Positions 1-7,634 of a stretch of 42,666 nt of DNA are shown here, piece after piece. The notes under the pieces were generated by a model. That model did not search any database. It was not told the origin of the DNA and was given only the letters and a program-made list of their open reading frames with translations. Both the position numbers and the translations under genes were made by a program. Where the stretch lies: positions 1 through 42,666 of the forward strand of contig JAHFUS010000034.1 in NCBI GenBank assembly GCA_023264975.1, in the 5' to 3' direction. Numbering within the stretch: position 1 is the stretch's first letter; each line of letters opens with the position of its first letter. The stretch is from Actinomycetes bacterium (GTDB lineage Bacteria > Actinomycetota > Acidimicrobiia > Acidimicrobiales > GCA-2861595).

Positions 1-357
1 AATCGATTTCAGCTCGTCCCTGGCTGTCCTCAAGCCGGCGACCTGGGCAAACGGGGCCTCCTCGTCGAAGAGGTTGAACCGGTCCAGGTGGGCGTCGAGG
101 TACCGGTCGAGGCCAGCCCGATCGAGGGTCCCGGCCAGACGACGCTCGGCCCAGTTGTCCTCCCCTGTGGGTGCCCCCAGCGCGTCGAGGACGACGGGGA
201 GGAGCACCTGGCGGAGGACGGCGACGAGAACGGTCGGAGCGAGCACCAGATCCTTGATCTGGTGGCTGTCGACCAAGGCTCGCCGGAGGGACACCTTGGC
301 CGGCCCGCCACCCGTGCTGATCGGGAGCCAGGGGTCGTCGATCAGGTTGCATCGCAC
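1..357 (-). CDS. cse1: Cse1/Cas8e (type I-E Cascade large subunit), 5' part only
   Basis: This is the N-terminal 119 codons of the large subunit of the type I-E Cascade, which recognises the PAM; the gene runs off the left edge. The frame is fully open from a GTG at 357, with GGAG seven bases upstream. The product begins VRCNLIDDPWLPIST, the usual Cse1 opening, and contains RFNLFDEEAPFAQVAGL at about residues 91-107, matching the conserved 'F.LF....PF.Q' block near the N-terminus of the family. It lies 182 bp downstream of cas3 on the same strand, the standard I-E order cas3-cse1. Function is from family knowledge; only the N-terminus is visible, so completeness cannot be judged. Confidence 0.85.
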   Translation of the reverse strand, partial: MRCNLIDDPWLPISTGGGPAKVSLRRALVDSHQIKDLVLAPTVLVAVLRQVLLPVVLDALGAPTGEDNWAERRLAGTLDRAGLDRYLDAHLDRFNLFDEEAPFAQVAGLRTARDELKSI

Positions 358-378
358 AGGGCCACTCCTTCAGCGCCT

Positions 379-384
379 AGATTA
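379..384 (-). promoter_or_regulatory. Possible -10 element for cse1
   Basis: TAATCT on the minus strand lies about 22 bases upstream of the cse1 GTG. No good -35 is visible 17 bases further up. The 182-bp gap between cas3 and cse1 leaves room for a separate Cascade promoter, but this is only a plausible hexamer. Confidence 0.25.
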
Positions 385-418
385 CGCAAGTAGCTGGTCG
401 GGGAAGACACTAGTTCGT

Positions 419-437
419 CCTGGCGATCCACGCCAGG
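419..437. promoter_or_regulatory. Inverted repeat in the cas3-cse1 gap, possible operator
   Basis: CCTGGCG-ATCCA-CGCCAGG is a perfect 7-bp inverted repeat with a 5-base centre, 35 bases upstream of the possible cse1 -10. It could be a repressor site for the Cascade genes; no regulator gene is visible nearby. Confidence 0.3.
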
Positions 438-477
438 GTTATCCATGGCTCGTCGGCGAACCCATCGCCAGCCACTG

Positions 478-507
478 GTCGTCCCCGCCCCGCGGGGTTT
501 CCCCGAC
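478..507. repeat. GC hairpin in the cas3-cse1 gap, resembling a degenerate I-E repeat
   Basis: The stretch contains the palindrome CCCCGCGGGG and, read on the minus strand, CGGGG-AAA-CCCCG just beyond the cas3 stop. The plus-strand start GTCGTCCCCGC followed by GCGGGG looks like the stem of actinobacterial type I-E CRISPR repeats, but there is only one copy and no spacers. It may equally be a terminator for cas3. Confidence 0.3.
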
Positions 508-539
508 AAGCTGCGACGAGCTGCAAGGTCCGCGGGCGG

Positions 540-3425
540 TCATCGCCGTTGTCCGATCTCAAGGCCGTTCTCGTCGTCGTACGTCACCAGGCGGCCGTCG
601 AGCTCGGCCCGGCGCGATCGATCCAGTCGGAGCGCACGGGCCTTGCCGAGCCACGGGTCGCCGTCCCAACCCGGCAGGGGCCGTAGCTCGTACACCGCCG
701 CGGCGATGGCGGCGTCGTACGCCGGGAGTCGGACGCTCGACCCCAGGACCTCCTCGGGACGGTTGCAACCTGCCTCCCCGGTAGGACCAAGCCTCAGCCC
801 CTCAACGGTTCGCAAGTCACCGTCGTCGTCGATGACGACGACCACCTCCTCGCCCATCTCGCCATCACGGACTCGCACGTGCCGCTCGACATCGGTTGCC
901 TGCCCGCCACGGGTATGCAACCCCGCAAGCGTCGGGACGTAGCGCTGGTCAGCCGCGGTCAACAGGTAGGGCTTGGCGGCCCTGCGCCGCTCGGCTTCCT
1001 TGATGGCCCACTCCGCCGCAGCCTGGGCCTCGTCGGCGGCCCACTCGCCTGGGACAGCGTGGCACTCCTGGCCGGTCCCGTAAGCGGTGGCCACCAGCGC
1101 AGGGACATCGGCGGGCACAGACCACCCCGTTCCACCGGCGGCGGCGTTCACCAGTGCCGCCGACCGGAGCAGGTGATGGCGGCCGTAGATCGCCTCGCTC
1201 CCCGCCGGGAACCATGGATTTCCCGCCCCGAAGCGGAGCCCGGTGACGACGATCTCAGGCAGCCGTACGGCCGCGGGCCGGGCAGAGGTGGGGCGGTCGT
1301 GGCGGTGGACCCGGCCGGCTCGCTGCAGCAGGAGGTCGACCGGGGCAAGGTCGGTGACGAGGACATCGGCGTCGATGTCGAAGGACTGCTCGGCGACTTG
1401 GGTCGCGACGACGACCAGCCGGTCCGGCCGCAACCGGCCATCTGCGCCGAGGCGGTTCAGGAGCACCTTCGTCTTGCGGGCGCGGGCTTCCGCGGTGAAG
1501 CGGCTGTGCAGGAGGACAACGTCGTCCCCGAAGCTCTCCCGCAAGCGCCGGTAGGTCTGCTGCGCCCGAGCCACGGTGTTCCGGATGACGAGCGCGCACC
1601 CGCCCCCGCGCAGCCTGCCCGCGAGGGCGTCGAGGACTGCGCCGTCGCTGTCCGTCCCGTCCTCCTCGCAGAGTGACACCTCCATCTCGAGGCTCTGGCG
1701 CCATGCGCCAGCCGAGCGCACGTCGTACTGGGCAGCAGCGGGCCCGGGCCAGGCGCAGGTCACGCCCGGGTAGCCGTTCACGGCCGGGACCGGCGCAGCC
1801 GCCGTGGTCGTCGCAACCGTGGCGCCCTCGAGATACTGCGTGACGAGGCTGTCCCGCTGGGCCGGTGCGAGCGTGGCCGAGAGCAGCACTACGGGGACCG
1901 TGCCGTTTCCCAGCCACCAGAGGACCTCGGCGAGGAACTGCGCCATCGAGGTATCGGTGGCGTGGACCTCGTCGAAGATGACCACCTTCCCGGCCAGGCC
2001 GGCGTAGCGGAGGGCGACGTACTTGGTGCGCGTGCCGGCGTAGAGAACCTGGTCGATGGTGCCGACGCAGTTGGCGGCGAGCAACCCGCGGTGCCGCCCG
2101 AAAAACCACTCGGCGGGTCGGCCGGCCTCGTCCTCCCCCGCCGGAAGGTCCTCGCACACGCTCGCGAACGACGGCGCACCGGTCGCCATGCCGTACCCGT
2201 CGACATCCTCCCCCTGGCCGTCGTGAGCCGTGACGGAGCGCTCCCGGGCCCGGATGCGTTCGCTCAGTAGCCTGCGACCGTGGAGGAGAGCGAGGTCGGG
2301 CCGGGCCTCGAACGACCCGAGCCACCTGTTCACCCGGTCGTACATCGCATCGCTGGTGGCCTGGGTCGGCATGGCGACATAGACCCCGTCGCACCCGAAT
2401 CGGGCGGCGAGGATCTCGGCGGCAGCCAGTGCTGCCTCGGTCTTGCCCTCTCCCATCGGTGCCTCCACGACCATCAGCCCGGGCACGGGCATGGACTCGG
2501 CTGCTTCGACCACCATGGCCTGAAAGGGTCGGGGCGCCTGGCCGAACCGCTCCAGGAAGTGGCCGGCGCCTGGTGAGTCAAGGGAACCCCAGCCGCCACG
2601 GAGTCCGAGCCAGGACCATGCAGCGACGGCCCTATGGCGCGCGCCCTCCATGCTGACGTCGTCGAAACACGCGACCCCGCGGAAGTGGGTCTCGTCGCTG
2701 GCGCTGGCGATCCAGTCGGCCATCGAGATGAAGCCGCTCAGCGCCAACTGATCGGCACGTGACGGGGCGCGAACCGGCTGCGCCGACTCCAGGTCCGGCC
2801 AACCGGCGGCGGCCGTGACTATCCGAACGAGGAGGTCCTGGACCGGGACCCACGTCGCGTCGCCGTGGACGAGCCGGCGCAGCTTGGAACGCAGAGGAGA
2901 GGACATGTCGACCTGGCCTGTCGACGGAAAGGCGCCGTGATGGCCGGCGGCGAGCGGCCAGATCCAGTCGCTCTGGAGGCGCCCGCCGGGCCAGGCGGCC
3001 TTGAGCACCTCCCGGAGAATGCAGGCACTGGCGCGCTCATGGCGCCAGCCCGAACGATCCTCCTTGCTCGGCGGGCTGGAGGGCCAGGTCAGGCCCGAGT
3101 CCAGCACGCGCTGGCCCAACTCCAGGACGACCCCCTGGAAGGCCGGGCTGGCCTTGCCCACGTCGTGGAGGCCGCAGAGCCAGGCGTAGAGCCGCCGGCC
3201 CTCGCCGCCCGCCACTTCGTCGAGACGACCGCAGAGCGCCGGCGCGAGATAGCGGTCCCAGACGAGTTCGCCGACGGCCATCGTGTCGAACAGGTGCTGG
3301 AGGAGGAGGTTCTCCCGCCCACCCCCGAACTCCTTTGACTTGCCCCACAGGACCGCAACCTGCCCGGCAAGAATCGGATCGGTGACGAGCCGACGCCAGT
3401 CGTTGTCGGGGTCAGTGGGAGCCAC
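540..3425 (-). CDS. cas3: CRISPR-associated helicase/nuclease Cas3, type I-E
   Basis: Cas3 is recruited by target-bound Cascade to unwind and degrade DNA. The 961-residue product has an N-terminal HD nuclease domain (QHLFDT with H44, HDVGKASPAFQ at 87-97, GHH at 161-163, SMADWIAS at 234-241), then a superfamily 2 helicase: Walker A APMGEGKTE 322-330, DEVH 485-488, SAT 516-518, and QRAGRVHRH near the end of the helicase core, followed by the Cas3 C-terminal domain. The open frame extends upstream, but the GTG at 3425 is preferred because AGAGGAG sits six bases before it and it matches the family start. It overlaps the exonuclease gene upstream by 14 bp, so the two are probably translated together. 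All key catalytic motifs are present. Confidence 0.93.
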   Translation of the reverse strand: MAPTDPDNDWRRLVTDPILAGQVAVLWGKSKEFGGGRENLLLQHLFDTMAVGELVWDRYLAPALCGRLDEVAGGEGRRLYAWLCGLHDVGKASPAFQGVVLELGQRVLDSGLTWPSSPPSKEDRSGWRHERASACILREVLKAAWPGGRLQSDWIWPLAAGHHGAFPSTGQVDMSSPLRSKLRRLVHGDATWVPVQDLLVRIVTAAAGWPDLESAQPVRAPSRADQLALSGFISMADWIASASDETHFRGVACFDDVSMEGARHRAVAAWSWLGLRGGWGSLDSPGAGHFLERFGQAPRPFQAMVVEAAESMPVPGLMVVEAPMGEGKTEAALAAAEILAARFGCDGVYVAMPTQATSDAMYDRVNRWLGSFEARPDLALLHGRRLLSERIRARERSVTAHDGQGEDVDGYGMATGAPSFASVCEDLPAGEDEAGRPAEWFFGRHRGLLAANCVGTIDQVLYAGTRTKYVALRYAGLAGKVVIFDEVHATDTSMAQFLAEVLWWLGNGTVPVVLLSATLAPAQRDSLVTQYLEGATVATTTAAAPVPAVNGYPGVTCAWPGPAAAQYDVRSAGAWRQSLEMEVSLCEEDGTDSDGAVLDALAGRLRGGGCALVIRNTVARAQQTYRRLRESFGDDVVLLHSRFTAEARARKTKVLLNRLGADGRLRPDRLVVVATQVAEQSFDIDADVLVTDLAPVDLLLQRAGRVHRHDRPTSARPAAVRLPEIVVTGLRFGAGNPWFPAGSEAIYGRHHLLRSAALVNAAAGGTGWSVPADVPALVATAYGTGQECHAVPGEWAADEAQAAAEWAIKEAERRRAAKPYLLTAADQRYVPTLAGLHTRGGQATDVERHVRVRDGEMGEEVVVVIDDDGDLRTVEGLRLGPTGEAGCNRPEEVLGSSVRLPAYDAAIAAAVYELRPLPGWDGDPWLGKARALRLDRSRRAELDGRLVTYDDENGLEIGQRR

Positions 3426-4125
3426 GAGGCTCCTCTGCTTCCATCCACCCGGCGCTCCGTTCGCCAGTGACTGCGATGCTCGTGAGCCGGACCATCGGGG
3501 CCGTCGACTGAGCCAGCCGCCATGCGCCGGGGAACGGCGGGCACGGCCGGCCCGAGCCGCCGCGCCGCAGCGCATGACGCAGGGCGAGGAAGACCGCAGC
3601 AGTCGCAGCCGCGTCGGGACCAGCACGATGCGGGTGTTGATGGGTGATGCCAAGCCGTTGGCAGATCTGAGGGAGGGACACTCCGCCGCCGAGGACGAGT
3701 CGGGCAAGCTGAACGGTGCAAACGCCGGCAGGCGCGAACGGAAGGTCCACTCCGAGTGGCGCATAGGCCCGCCGGAGCACGTCCCAGTCGAAGCGAAGGT
3801 TGTGGGCGACGGGAATCCGATCGCGGAACAGCCGCTGAATGTCCCCCGCTACATCGGCGAACGACGGGGCGCCGGCCAACATGGCTGCGTCCAAACCATG
3901 AAGCCACGTGGGCCCCGGGCCTGAGCCTGGGTTGACAAGCGTTTCATACCGATCGACCGTGGCACCTAAGCGGTCCAGTACAAGGCCGGCAAACTCAACG
4001 ATCCTGCATCGCCGACCGACCCCGGTGGTCTCGACATCGAACACGACGTAGCTGGATCCCCGCCCCGATGCTCGGGCTCCAATCTTGGAACGTACCCCTC
4101 GTGCCGTACCCACGCCGTTGAACAT
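3412..4125 (-). CDS. DnaQ-like DEDDh 3'-5' exonuclease linked to cas3
   Basis: A 237-residue stand-alone exonuclease of the DnaQ (DEDDh) superfamily. Exo I is FDVETTG (D and E), Exo II is HNLRFDWDVL (central D), and Exo III is HRAGPDAAAT (H and D), so the metal-binding set looks complete. The N-terminal about 25 residues and the Ser/Arg-rich C-terminal about 45 residues lie outside the fold. Its end overlaps the start of cas3 by 14 bp on the same strand, placing it first in the visible cas operon. In some I-E systems a DnaQ-type domain is fused to Cas2 or supplied by the host to trim prespacers; a role in adaptation or target clean-up is an inference from position. The ATG lacks a clear ribosome site, so the start is uncertain. 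Confidence 0.82.
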   Translation of the reverse strand: MFNGVGTARGVRSKIGARASGRGSSYVVFDVETTGVGRRCRIVEFAGLVLDRLGATVDRYETLVNPGSGPGPTWLHGLDAAMLAGAPSFADVAGDIQRLFRDRIPVAHNLRFDWDVLRRAYAPLGVDLPFAPAGVCTVQLARLVLGGGVSLPQICQRLGITHQHPHRAGPDAAATAAVFLALRHALRRGGSGRPCPPFPGAWRLAQSTAPMVRLTSIAVTGERSAGWMEAEEPRGSH

Positions 4126-4358
4126 ACGACGGAGGTGTGACAGCCACCCTCAGGGGGGCCGGATCGAGACGCCATTGGCTGGGGCACCAGCCCCGCGAGA
4201 TCTCGTCCAGGCCATCGACCTGAAACTGTCTGACGACAGATCGGGCGGCCCCGCGACGCTCTCTCGACCAAGGCCTTGGCCAGGGGCTCGACGAGGGCTG
4301 CATCCATGACGGCGGGGTGCATGCGGATGGCGATGGCCTCGAGCGGCCACTCCTCCCG
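4126..4358. other. Gap between exonuclease and ATPase, no gene called
   Basis: Minus-strand frames are open here, for example a stretch reading MHPAVMDAALVEPLAKALVE from about 4322, which runs into the exonuclease region out of frame. It has protein-like composition but no recognised domain or ribosome site. It may be a decayed gene fragment or spacer. No hairpin or strong promoter was seen. Confidence 0.3.
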
Positions 4359-5771
4359 TCAAGTCCACGCCTGGAGCAGGTCCTCGGGCCCGAGGATGAC
4401 GGCGCCGGTCGCGGTTGCTCCGCTGCGGGAGATGGCGACGAGCGGCGTGTGCTCGTCGGCGCCGGCGACCGCTCCGAGGTCGCCGATCAGCTTGCGTATG
4501 TCGCCCTGGTCGAGCGGGGCGTTGTCGAGCCACTTGATGGTGCCGGCGTAGGCGATCTTCCTGGCGACGGGCGCCCGGTCGGCGCCGATGACGTCGATCT
4601 CGGGGTTGTTGGTCCGTGTCCAGAAGCCGCCCACGGCGTCGGCCGCCGGCAGGCCTTCGATCGGCGACATGCGCACGAGCGCTTCGCGGATGACGGGCTC
4701 GATCGCCCGACCCCGCCAGGTCGCCCAGTCCCGTCGGATGCGACCGAGGATGCGATCACCCCGGGCCCGTTCGATCTCGCCGGTGTGCTTGCCGATGAAC
4801 CGGAGCCAGAAGCGCAGGTACGGGTCGGCGACCCGGTAGCGGGCCTCTTTGCTGCGCGACGTGGACAACGGCACATCCCGGGCGACCACCCTCTTCGTGC
4901 CGAGAAGGTCGAGCGAGCGCGTCACCGAGGCGGCGGTGAGCCCACCGGCGGCCCGGGCCACGTTCGTGAACGTCCGCTCGCCGGAGCCGATCGCCTCGAG
5001 CACGATCCGGGCCTGGGCGTCGGAGGGGAACTCGGCGGCGAGGGCGCGCTCGCCGCTCACGACCAGAGCCGACACCTGCTCGTTGAGCGCCGCTTCGAGG
5101 TACCCCCACATGGACATACCTGCCGGCCACTCGACGCAGACAAGCGGCAGGCCACCGGTGATCAGGTAGGCGTCGAAGGCGTCAGCCGCGCTCTCGATCT
5201 GCGTGATGTCCCGGACCTCGACCGGCGACATCGGATGAACGACGAGCTCGGTACCCCGCTGATGGAACGCACGGTCATGGTCGTCGAGGGACTCCATCAT
5301 CGCCAGGTCCGAACCCACGAGGATCAGGAGGATCCGCTTCTTGGACAGCACGCGATCCCACAGCTTCTGGAACGTCGCCTCCAGTGACGGGTCGTCCTTT
5401 ACGAGGTACGGGAACTCGTCGAGGACGACGACGGCAGGAAGCTGGTCCTCGACGCCGGCACCAAGGAGCCGCAGCGCCGCCTCCCATGTAGCCGGGTTCG
5501 CGTCTGCGAACAGGTCACGCCCACCGAGGTCGGAGTCGGCGACCTCCCTGGCGAACAGGGGTACCTCCGCCGCACCTTGGCGTGATGCGGCGAAGAACAC
5601 ATGGGGGACACCGGCCCGGGCACAGAACTCTTCGATGAGCCGGGACTTCCCGACGCGGCGCCTGCCGCGCACCATGATGCACCGGCCGGGTTGCTCCTGA
5701 TCGGACCGCACCCGTGCCAGCTCCCTCTCCAACGACGCCAGCTCCCGCCTGCGACCGACGAACCCCGACAT
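4359..5771 (-). CDS. MNS-clade AAA+ ATPase with C-terminal DUF234-like nuclease domain
   Basis: A 470-residue ATPase of the archaeal-type ATPase_2/DUF234 group. It opens with FVGRRRELASLERELARVR, has Walker A VRGRRRVGKSRLIEEF near residue 40, Walker B VVVLDEFPYL near 115, a sensor VGSDLAMM, then a winged-helix segment (TNVARAAGGLTAASVTRSLDLL). The C-terminal half contains RYRVADPYLRFWLRF and ends in a region with EIDVIGADR and KIAYAGTIKW, resembling the restriction-like domain of this family. Such proteins are common in mobile or accessory DNA; their role is poorly known. ATG at 5771 is chosen over the preceding GTG because AGGAGG sits five bases before it. It starts 10 bp after the helicase stop, so the two are likely one operon. 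Confidence 0.8.
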   Translation of the reverse strand: MSGFVGRRRELASLERELARVRSDQEQPGRCIMVRGRRRVGKSRLIEEFCARAGVPHVFFAASRQGAAEVPLFAREVADSDLGGRDLFADANPATWEAALRLLGAGVEDQLPAVVVLDEFPYLVKDDPSLEATFQKLWDRVLSKKRILLILVGSDLAMMESLDDHDRAFHQRGTELVVHPMSPVEVRDITQIESAADAFDAYLITGGLPLVCVEWPAGMSMWGYLEAALNEQVSALVVSGERALAAEFPSDAQARIVLEAIGSGERTFTNVARAAGGLTAASVTRSLDLLGTKRVVARDVPLSTSRSKEARYRVADPYLRFWLRFIGKHTGEIERARGDRILGRIRRDWATWRGRAIEPVIREALVRMSPIEGLPAADAVGGFWTRTNNPEIDVIGADRAPVARKIAYAGTIKWLDNAPLDQGDIRKLIGDLGAVAGADEHTPLVAISRSGATATGAVILGPEDLLQAWT

Positions 5772-5781
5772 CACTACCTCC

Positions 5782-7479
5782 TCAGAGACTATCTGAATTG
5801 ATAGTATCTCTTAGAGTAGTATTGAGCCAACCGGGGGCACGGCGGGCGGAGGCCTGGCGGAGCCACGCCTCCGCCTTGTGGAGGCGCTTCTCCAGCTGCT
5901 CGACGGTGGCCTCGCTGATCTTGCGCAGGCCGCTGACCCGGTTGAGCTCGGCGTTGACCTTGGCGTGGGTCATGCCCGTGTGGTGGGCGATGAGGCGCGT
6001 CTTGGCCGCGTTGGCGTCCCGGAGCTGGGCCTTGTGCTCACGCCGGGTGCGGCCGCCGAAGGCGGCTGCCGCGCCGCCCCGGGGTGCCAGAGGTGGCAAC
6101 GCCACGGTGAGGCTCGCGTCGTCCGCCGGGTCGAGCAGCGCATCGTCGTCGTGGGCCCAGTCGGGCACGGGCCCGTCGCCCAGGGGGACGGCCGAGATGA
6201 CGGCGAACAGGGAGGGTTGCGCGTCGGCGTCGCCCGCCTCGCCGGCGACCGTGTCGAACATCGGAGCCTTCGGGTCACGGTCCTCGTGACGCAGCGAGTG
6301 GCGGCGCTGCTCCGCGATGGCGAAGGCCCGGGCCCGCAAGCGCGGCTCGTCGGGGATGTAGAAGAAGGACTTCTGGCCGCGGGTGCCCCGGGTCCAGCGC
6401 ACAAGGCGGCCGACGGCCTGGCGGAAGAACAGCTCGGTGGTGACCGTGGTGGCGAACACGCCGACCCGCAGGCGCGGGATGTCGACGCCTTCTGACACCA
6501 TGCGCACGGCCACGATCCACGGCTGGGTGCCGGTGACGTAGCGGGAGATGTGGTCGGAGGCGTCCGGGTCGTCGGACGTCGCCACCACGGCCCTCACGCC
6601 GATGCGGTCCCGGAGCATGCGGGCGATGCCCTTGGCATGGTCCTGGTCGGTGGCGATCACCAGGCCGCCGGCGTCGGGCTGGCGCTCCCGGATGGCCAGG
6701 AGCTGGGTATGGGCCTGGCGCAGCACGTGGGGAAGCCACTCGCCCTCGAGCGAGTAGGCCGTGCGCAGGCGCTGGCCGGCCAGGGCGGTCCCGAGGGCGT
6801 CGTCGAAGGCGTGGGCGTGCACCTTTCCGTCGGGGGCGCTCCACTCCATCATCCCGTCGATGCGGGGGAAGTAGACGGGCCGCACCACCCCCCCGTCGGC
6901 CAGGGCGTCGCCGTAGCCGTACTCGTAGTCGGCCACCGCCTCCTCATGCAGGTAACGCACGAAGGGGATGGCCTGGGTGTCCGAGCGGAAGGGCGTGCCC
7001 GACAGGGACAGCCGACGGGCGGCGGGCTCGAAGGCGGTGCGCACGGCGTCGCCCCAGGCCCGGTCGTCGGCCGCGTGGTGCACCTCGTCGAACACCACGA
7101 AGGCGCCAGAGGCCATGGAACGGATGAGCGGCGCGCAGCCGGCGATCTGCTGGTAGGTGGTCACCACCCCGTGCATGTCATGGGGCAGGAAGCCGTCGGA
7201 CGCCGACCACTGCGGGTCGAGGTGCAGGTCGAGGGCGGCCGCCGCACGTGCCCACTGGGCCTTCAGGTGGGCGGTGGGTACGACCACCAGCAGGCGCCGG
7301 CTCACGTCCGCGGCGAGGGCGTGGCGGGCGGCGGTGAGGGCGAAGGTGGTCTTGCCCGCCCCGGGCGTGGCCACGGCCAGGAAATCGGGCGAGGTGGCGG
7401 CGGCGAAGCGATCGAGGGCGGCCTTCTGCCAGGGGCGGAGAGTGACGGAGCGCGGCATGGGGGACGTTGATGATTGCAT
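5782..7479 (-). CDS. DEAD/DEAH-box superfamily 2 helicase (SSL2/Res type)
   Basis: A 565-residue superfamily 2 helicase. Motifs in order: Q-like LRPWQKAALDRF near 15-26, Walker A ATPGAGKTT, motif Ia VVVPTAHLKAQW, DEVHH, motif III LSGTPFRSDTQ, helicase C-terminal motifs MVSEGVDIPRLRVGVFATTV and RQAVGRLVRW. The last about 110 residues are charged and helical, with no recognised domain. ATG 7479 has GGAGGG eleven bases upstream; ATG 7458 is the alternative. The final 20 residues (from WLNTTLRDTI) come from unusually AT-rich DNA. It runs directly into the ATPase gene. It is a general DNA-dependent ATPase by family; a defence or repair role is inference from the neighbouring cas operon. Confidence 0.82.
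   Translation of the reverse strand: MQSSTSPMPRSVTLRPWQKAALDRFAAATSPDFLAVATPGAGKTTFALTAARHALAADVSRRLLVVVPTAHLKAQWARAAAALDLHLDPQWSASDGFLPHDMHGVVTTYQQIAGCAPLIRSMASGAFVVFDEVHHAADDRAWGDAVRTAFEPAARRLSLSGTPFRSDTQAIPFVRYLHEEAVADYEYGYGDALADGGVVRPVYFPRIDGMMEWSAPDGKVHAHAFDDALGTALAGQRLRTAYSLEGEWLPHVLRQAHTQLLAIRERQPDAGGLVIATDQDHAKGIARMLRDRIGVRAVVATSDDPDASDHISRYVTGTQPWIVAVRMVSEGVDIPRLRVGVFATTVTTELFFRQAVGRLVRWTRGTRGQKSFFYIPDEPRLRARAFAIAEQRRHSLRHEDRDPKAPMFDTVAGEAGDADAQPSLFAVISAVPLGDGPVPDWAHDDDALLDPADDASLTVALPPLAPRGGAAAAFGGRTRREHKAQLRDANAAKTRLIAHHTGMTHAKVNAELNRVSGLRKISEATVEQLEKRLHKAEAWLRQASARRAPGWLNTTLRDTINSDSL
5789..5818. promoter_or_regulatory. AT-rich inverted repeat over the helicase 3' end
   Basis: On the minus strand ACTATC-AATTCA-GATAGT lies in a region where the arms extend with one mismatch to about AGATACTATC and GATAGTCTCT. 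It overlaps the last codons of the helicase (ending INSDSL) and sits just before the ATPase ribosome site. Its AT content is far above the surrounding DNA. It could be a regulatory site, a processing hairpin or a recombination scar. Confidence 0.4.
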
Positions 7480-7517
7480 GCACCAGCCGTCCCTCCGGGT
7501 ATCCGGCGCCGTAGGAA

Positions 7518-7535
7518 CCGGGAACTGTCTCCCGG
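7518..7535. promoter_or_regulatory. Inverted repeat in the divergent helicase/methyltransferase gap
   Basis: CCGGGA-ACTGTC-TCCCGG is a perfect 6-bp inverted repeat with a 6-base centre in the 155-bp gap between divergent genes. It may be an operator for either gene. No clear -10/-35 pair was recognised around it. Confidence 0.25.
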
Positions 7536-7634
7536 GACCATCCTCCCCGCCCCCTTCGTCGCACTCCAAGGATCGATGGACAACCTGCCTGACCCTGCCT
7601 CCGCCTGTCCTGCCCGCGCCGGCGCGCCCCGGCG

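Noticed and set aside
478-507. CRISPR array
   Set aside because: Only one repeat-like hairpin, no second copy or spacer spacing in the window.
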